Shown: in pieces, positions 58,878 through 64,000 of the stretch
Numbering within the stretch: the first letter of the stretch is position 1
Layout of the letters: every line of letters begins with the position of its first letter
NCBI GenBank assembly: GCA_964006375.1
Contig: OZ023267.1
Location: forward strand, 39,386,721-39,450,720
Reading direction: 5' to 3'
DNA: 64,000 bases
Source: Tillus elongatus
Lineage: Eukaryota; Arthropoda; Insecta; Coleoptera; Cleridae
The notes under the pieces: generated by a model
Told to the model about the DNA's origin: nothing
Databases searched by the model: none
Seen by the model: only the letters and a program-made list of their open reading frames with translations
Position numbers and translations under genes: made by a program

Positions 58878-60478
58878 GTTTTGGATATATTGGTAAGGAG
58901 TATATTGGACAATAGTTTTCAATCAGTTTCTTATCGCCAATTTTACTTAAATGTTTGAATTCAGCGTAATCTAACTAAGTTTTGGATACAATAGTAAGAG
59001 AACGATAGTTTTCTATCAGTTTTTTATATTTATTTAAACGGTCGTATTTAGCTTCATCCAACTAAATTTTGCATATAAGTAAGTTTGGAATACATTAATA
59101 AGAAGTGATATTGGACAATAGTTTTCTGTCAGTTTCTTATTGTCAGTTTTATTGAGCGGTTGAATTTAGCATCATCCAACTAAATTTTGGATATGTTAGT
59201 GAAAAGCGATGGTCAGTTTCTTTTCGCCAGTTTTATTTAAACGGTTAAATTTAGCGTCATCGGACTAAATTTTGAAAATATTAGAAAGCAGTGATATTGG
59301 CCAACAGCTTTTCATCAGTTTCCTATCGCTCGTTATATTTAAACGGTTGAATTTAGCGTTGAATTTTGGAAATATTAGTAAGGAATGATATTGGCCAATA
59401 GCTTTCCATCAGTTTTTTATCGCCGGTTATATTTAAACGGATGAATTTAGCGTAATCCAATGAAGTTTTGGATATATTAGTAAGGAATGATATTGGACGA
59501 TAGTTTTCCATTAGTTTCTTAACGCGAGTTTTATTGAAATGGTTGAATTTAACGTCATCCGACTAAATTTTGGAAATATTAGTAAGCAATGATATTGGCC
59601 AATAGCTTTCCATCAGTTTCTTATCGCCGGTTATATTTAAACGGTTGAATTTAGCGTTGAATTTTGGAAATATTAGTAAGCAATGATATTGGCCAATAGC
59701 TTTCCATCAGTTTTTTTATCGCCGGTTATATTTAAACGGTTGAATTTAGCGTAATCCAATGAAGTTTTGGATATATTAGTAAGGAATGATATTGGACGAT
59801 AGTTTTCCATCAGTTTCTTAAAGCGAGTTTTATTGAAATGCTTGAATTTAACGTCATCCAACTAAATTTTGAAAATGTTACTGACGAGTAATATGGGCCA
59901 ATAGTTTTGGATATATTAGCAAGAAGTGATATTGGACGAGGGTTTTCAATCAATTTCTTATTGCCAGTTTTATTTATCCGTTTGTATTTAGCGTCATCTA
60001 ACTAAATTTTGCATATATTAATAAGAAGTGATATTGGCTAATAGTTTTCCATCAGGTTTTTATCGCTAGTTATATATAAACGGTTAGATGTTGCGAGATT
60101 TAAGTAAGTTTTGGATATATTAGTAGGGACGATAGTTTCCGATCAAATTCTTATCGCCAGTTTTATTTAAATGGTTGTATTTAGCGTCATCCAACTAAAT
60201 TCTGCATATGCTGGAAAGGAGTAATATTGAACGATAGTTTTCCATCAGTTTCTTATCGTCGGTTTTATTTGAATGGTTGAATTTAGCGGAATCCAACTAA
60301 ATTTTAAATATATTAACAAGGAGTGATATTTATCGATAGTTGTCCATCAGTGTCTTATCGCCAGTTTTATTTCAGCGGTTAAATTTAGCTTCATCGAACT
60401 AAATGAAGGATATATTAGTAGGGATTGATTTTGGACGATAGTTTTTCATGAGTTTTTTATCGCCGGTTTTGTTTTTAA
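58878..60478 (-). repeat. Tandem array derived from a LINE RT fragment
   Basis: About 16 diverged units of roughly 80-110 bp (mean near 95-100). Plus-strand anchors are TTTTGGATATATTAGTAAGG, CCATCAGTTTCTTATCGCC and TTTAAACGGTTGAATTTAGC. The minus strand of a typical unit translates to LDDAKFNRLN, then TGDKKLMENYRPISLLTNIS, the N-terminal RT motif (FKKGDKK..NYRPISLLSNISK) of non-LTR retrotransposons. A 298-bp higher-order repeat of three units is visible (59356-59653 and 59654 onward share unit-specific changes). No other RT region is present. Confidence 0.85.
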
Positions 60479-60587
60479 AAAGCATTATCCAACTTGCATA
60501 CCTTTTTTCTTAAGAAAATACAAGAGAATAATACTTTCTGATTAAAACATTGCTAGCAACACTAATAAAAATGTGGGTACTTTTAGT
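60479..60587. other. Short unassigned stretch
   Basis: Nothing recognised between the array and the next repeat. Confidence 0.4.
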
Positions 60588-61181
60588 GAATTTTCGTAGA
60601 AATGATTCACTAATGGGGAGATCCCGACTTTTGAATTTTGAAAAAATTTTTGCAAATAAGCGCGAACTAGGACCCCTAGAACCGATATCCGGGGTCAGTT
60701 TCAATTTTTATAAGTTGAGTTTTCATTCGAAAAAAAAATTTACCTCAAAAAGTAATAAGCCGATTTTGGTAAAATTTGGAATGTACTTTATTTTGTAAAT
60801 AGCTTGGATAGGTTCGTTAATCAGGAAAATCGGACGAGGTTTTCTGGAAAAATTTTGAGTTTTCATTCGAACAAAAAATTTTATCTCAAAAAATAATAAA
60901 CCGATTTTGATAAAATTTGGCATGCACCTTTCTTTTGTAAATGTGTTGGACAAATTCGTTAATGAGGAAAATCGGACGAGGTTTTCCGGAAAAATTTTGA
61001 GTTTTCATTCAAAAAAAAATTTTATCTCAAAAAATAAAAAATCTACGATAACCAAATTTGGTAGGTAGGTTTACATATTAAAAAGTAAATTATACGCCTA
61101 AATTTGTATTTCTATGTTACAAGAAAAATTGTGCCAGATCATTTCTATGAAAATTCACTACCATAACGCACTTGCTGCGTC
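60588..61181 (-). mobile_element. GGACGCAGC-family repeat, copy 8, minus
   Basis: Starts on the plus strand with TAGTGAATTTTCGTAGAAAT and TTCACTAATGGGGAGATCCC (the family 3' end) and finishes ATAACGCACTTGCTGCGTC (the family 5' end). There is no (TA)n. The interior is a tandem of about 141 bp, with GAGTTTTCATTCGA at 60717, 60857 and 60999. Confidence 0.75.
60717..61030. repeat. About 141-bp tandem repeat within copy 8
   Basis: Two full units and the start of a third, each with AATCGGACGAGGTTTTC and CCGATTTTG(G/A)TAAAATTTGG. Confidence 0.85.
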
Positions 61182-61555
61182 TAGGCTTTTCTTAAATCTT
61201 GACGAGTACCGCTGGCAGCGCCTTCTATCTGTTGGAGTCAAATGAAGATTATTTTTTATCATTACTAAAAAGTCATCTGTACCAATTTTCAATACACCAT
61301 TTCAGACAATTTTGTACATATCAAAGATAAGGAAAATTAACATTTTTACTTTAGCACTCTGTAACTTTTTAGTTTTGATTTTTGGAGTAAACTACGTTTA
61401 GCCTAGTCGTTATGCAAACAATCTATTGCCAATCTGGGAATCATTACTTCTGAAGCACTCTGTAACGCAACATAAAAAGAATTGCTATATTTACATTTGG
61501 TTTGTCTGTCTCTACTTTATTGATATCCGTGAAACAACCAAACTAATAAAGTTCG
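61182..61555. other. No recognisable feature
   Basis: Unassigned AT-rich sequence. Confidence 0.35.
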
Positions 61556-62658
61556 TGACGCAGCAAGTGCGTTATGGTAGTGAATTTTCATAAAAATGTT
61601 TTTAATAGCAAATATGTGTACTTTTTTTCAGAAAGCAGGCATCAAATTTGATTACCAATATAACATATATAGTAAAAACAATGTGCCATGTTTCATCAAA
61701 ATAACTTTATTGTTTGAAAACGTACAAAAATTTCCAAAAGTAAACTTAAAGTGTGACCGAAAAAATCCGTTTCTTGGTCAACCTTATAGGTTAATAGCAA
61801 ATTGAGCTTTTCAAATATGAAGCATATAATCAAAATTCGCCACCATAACGCACTTTCTGCGTCCAGAATTTCTTAACTTACAAACATGCATTCTATTTCA
61901 AAAAACAAAAATGCAAAAACATAAAGCGTTTTCGACTAAAAAAAGATTATTTGTATCACCAACGACTTATGGGCCACGCTGTGATTGTAGAAATATTTTT
62001 TAAGATGTAGCTCAAGACACGCTATAATTAATGTATGCAATATTTTTCATATCTTGTATAATAACGGATATATTGAGCTTTATTCATTTTTTACGAAAAT
62101 ACGACAAAAATTATATACCATTAAACGATTAACTCTATAGCTTAGGCTACTGCCAAGCATCAGAGAAAGGGTCTATTTGAAATGAATTTTCTGGAAATAT
62201 TTTAGTAAAATGAAGGACAATGACGGTTGAAACTAAGACTTCAGGGTTTGTAAAACATTCTTCTTAAAACATTTTCTTTTCATAGCCCGTATTAGATTCA
62301 AGTTATTTGCCTAAATGTTGCGAATTTTGACTTTTAAATTGTCACTTTGACGTCTTGAGGAAAACTCCAATTTATTTTTCTTTAAATGCCCATAACTTTT
62401 TTGTCTTTTGACCCACAGAGCTGAATTTTGGTAGATAGCTCACCTATAACGATATAAACCAGCGTACCATTTGTTGTATTTGGTTGCCCTTACTTTGTTA
62501 GTTCCGGAGATATAAATTTTTTTTGAAAGAAAATACAGCATTTTCCGGGAAAACCTGGGCCTATTTTCCTGGCTAACATACTTATCCAAGCCATTTGCAA
62601 AAGGAAGGTATTCACCAAATTTAATCAAAATTGGCGCATTATTTTTTGAGTTATCGGT

Positions 62659-62755
<97 letters not shown>

Positions 62756-62887
62756 ATATAAAAATTGAAATTGACCCCGGATATGTGTTCTGGGAGGTCT
62801 AATTAGCGCTCATTTGAAGAAATTTTTTCAAAATTCAAAAGTCGGGATCTCCTCATTAGTGATTTTTTTTTAAAGAAAATTCACTAA
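61556..62887 (+). mobile_element. GGACGCAGC-family repeat, copy 9 (well preserved)
   Basis: Starts GTGACGCAGCAAGTGCGTTA with a 310-bp module to about 61865 (CGCACTTTCTGCGTCC). Then come the middle segment (ACGACTTATGGGCCACGCTG), TGGTTGCCCTTACTTTGTTA, CTGGCTAACATACTTATCCA, GAGTTATCGGTGTGATA, (TA)n (62662-62752), TTGACCCCGGATATGTG, GTCGGGATCTCCTCATTAGT and AAAATTCACTAA. It is a good reference copy with 14961-16233. Confidence 0.8.
62662..62752. repeat. (TA)n inside GGACGCAGC copy 9
   Basis: About 91 bp of TA at the fixed internal position. Confidence 0.95.
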
Positions 62888-64000
62888 AAGATAATTCGCA
62901 CAGTATTTGAAAGATTCAGTATAAGTTTTTGGGTAAACAAAAGCAACACAGAGTCTTGGTAATTAAATGTTTTTAAAAGGCACCTTAATCTAAAGTTGAC
63001 TTCAACTGCAATAATAAGAAAAGTGTTGAAGCGAACAGAAGGACGGATTACCGATATTACATTCTCGAGTAATTGTGAAGCTATGAATAGGTTCCACTGG
63101 GGTGGGTTTCACTGTGTAAATCCTGTTGACTATGGCGCTTTTGTGCCTCCTGCTGGTGCTGGAAGTCCTGCTACACAAGCTCAGTGTTATTACATGACAC
63201 CTACCAACCGTTCGGGATAACCTATAAGAACATATTATGAGAAAGTATCGATATTATCTCTTGGATTAGAGCTGGACTGATGTTTACACAGCATTCAACC
63301 GGAGATGAGTATCACATTTTGAATATAGAGGACCTGGATACCTTTATTACTGTTCAGGATATTACTTAAAGCTGCTTTGTGGATAGAGAATACGTCTTTC
63401 ATCTAAGAGAAGTATTATATCTGAAATTGGTTTGAAATACAAGCAATACCACTAGAATTTCTGCCGACGGGTAACTCTGGATGAAGTCACACATTATAAG
63501 AAATATCTCTAACAAATTTTCCTTTAATGTGTTATTCCTCGACTGCATTTTATTACAAATAGTGTTGGCCTCTTTTTCTAACCATATATATTTGTATTTC
63601 GTGTTGTTAAAAATTAGGTGAATTAGGTTTTTTTAATATGCCTACTAAGTGCAACTTCATTAAAAATAACATAAAATTCTTTTGCATGCTTACGTGCCCC
63701 TTGTCGTTCACTAATATCCATTTCTTATTGCGCAGGCGCACCTAAACACCCTACCGTGTGACAACCATCTGGATAAAGTATAAAACAACAAAGATTAGCT
63801 TCCACTTTTTCAAAATGGGCAACAAAGATCTTTGATTTTAGACGCCTCGTTTTTAACTACATAGATAAGTACTTTTAAACCAATATGAAGACTAAAAGCT
63901 AAAAGCTAAAGCTCCTGATGTATCATCAAATATATCCAGACTACTGCTGGAGATTCCAGTTTTATAAGCCATATCTACCAGACATGGTTTGACCTAGATT
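62888..64000. other. No recognised family; unknown short frame
   Basis: A plus frame 62996-63220 (74 codons) contains NRFHWGGFHCVNPVDYGAFV and PPAGAGSPATQAQCYYMTP. It is less AT-rich than its surroundings and could be an exon fragment, but no splice sites were convincing and I do not recognise it. The rest is unassigned. Confidence 0.3.

Noticed and set aside
58850..60480. CRISPR-like array
   Set aside because: Repeats are contiguous, diverged and coding-derived, with no spacers; the genome is eukaryotic.

Overview
This is an AT-rich stretch of a eukaryotic genome, most likely an insect or another arthropod. The evidence is the mix of mariner/IS630-type, hAT, Penelope-like, LTR, LINE and tRNA-SINE remnants, the two short introns (62 and 98 nt) of the one well-preserved gene, and a large number of long (TA)n tracts. 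I cannot assign a species. There are no prokaryotic operons, rRNA genes or CRISPR arrays. Nearly everything recognisable is transposable-element (TE) DNA, mostly broken.

Layout. 1-4800 holds three decayed IS630/mariner-type transposase copies, one split by an unusual interlocked inverted repeat. 5237-6968 is a Penelope-like element in pieces, broken up by (TA)n. 6969-12894 is a complete, very young, non-autonomous LTR retrotransposon: two almost identical 1.5-kb LTRs, a tRNA-Lys-like primer site, a Gag-like frame and a polypurine tract. It sits between (TA)n tracts. 12981-14175 is a LINE fragment. 14961-20884 is dominated by a repeat family whose ends carry GGACGCAGCAAGTGCG and whose interior carries a (TA)n tract; one copy is nested in a hAT element. 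22616-23075 is a foldback palindrome. 23161-25063 and 25164-26400 are two mariner-like elements joined by a 100-bp (TA)n tract. 26489-29766 is more of the GGACGCAGC family. 30394-31345 is another mariner relic and 31875-34460 a LINE with endonuclease and reverse transcriptase (RT) regions. 35746-37235 and 42889-44386 are two solo LTRs of about 1.5 kb, each inside (TA)n. 38340-39170 is a classical mariner relic and 39690-40290 a LINE tail. 48082-50110 is a three-exon gene for a 622-residue protein of a widespread uncharacterised family with an RNase H-like pattern of acidic motifs. 52332-52860 is another Penelope piece, 58113-58470 a tRNA-derived SINE, and 58878-60478 a tandem array whose unit is a fragment of LINE RT. 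The window ends with two more GGACGCAGC copies and about 1.1 kb of unique sequence.

How the parts interact. The strongest theme is the link between (TA)n tracts and mobile DNA. The GGACGCAGC family carries a (TA)n at a fixed internal position. Such tracts then host LTR insertions, seen directly at 42814-44474. Unrelated TE fragments are repeatedly joined across (TA)n. The most distinctive items are the LTR family that sits in (TA)n, the RT-derived tandem array, and the uncharacterised three-exon gene whose 3' end abuts a repeat.
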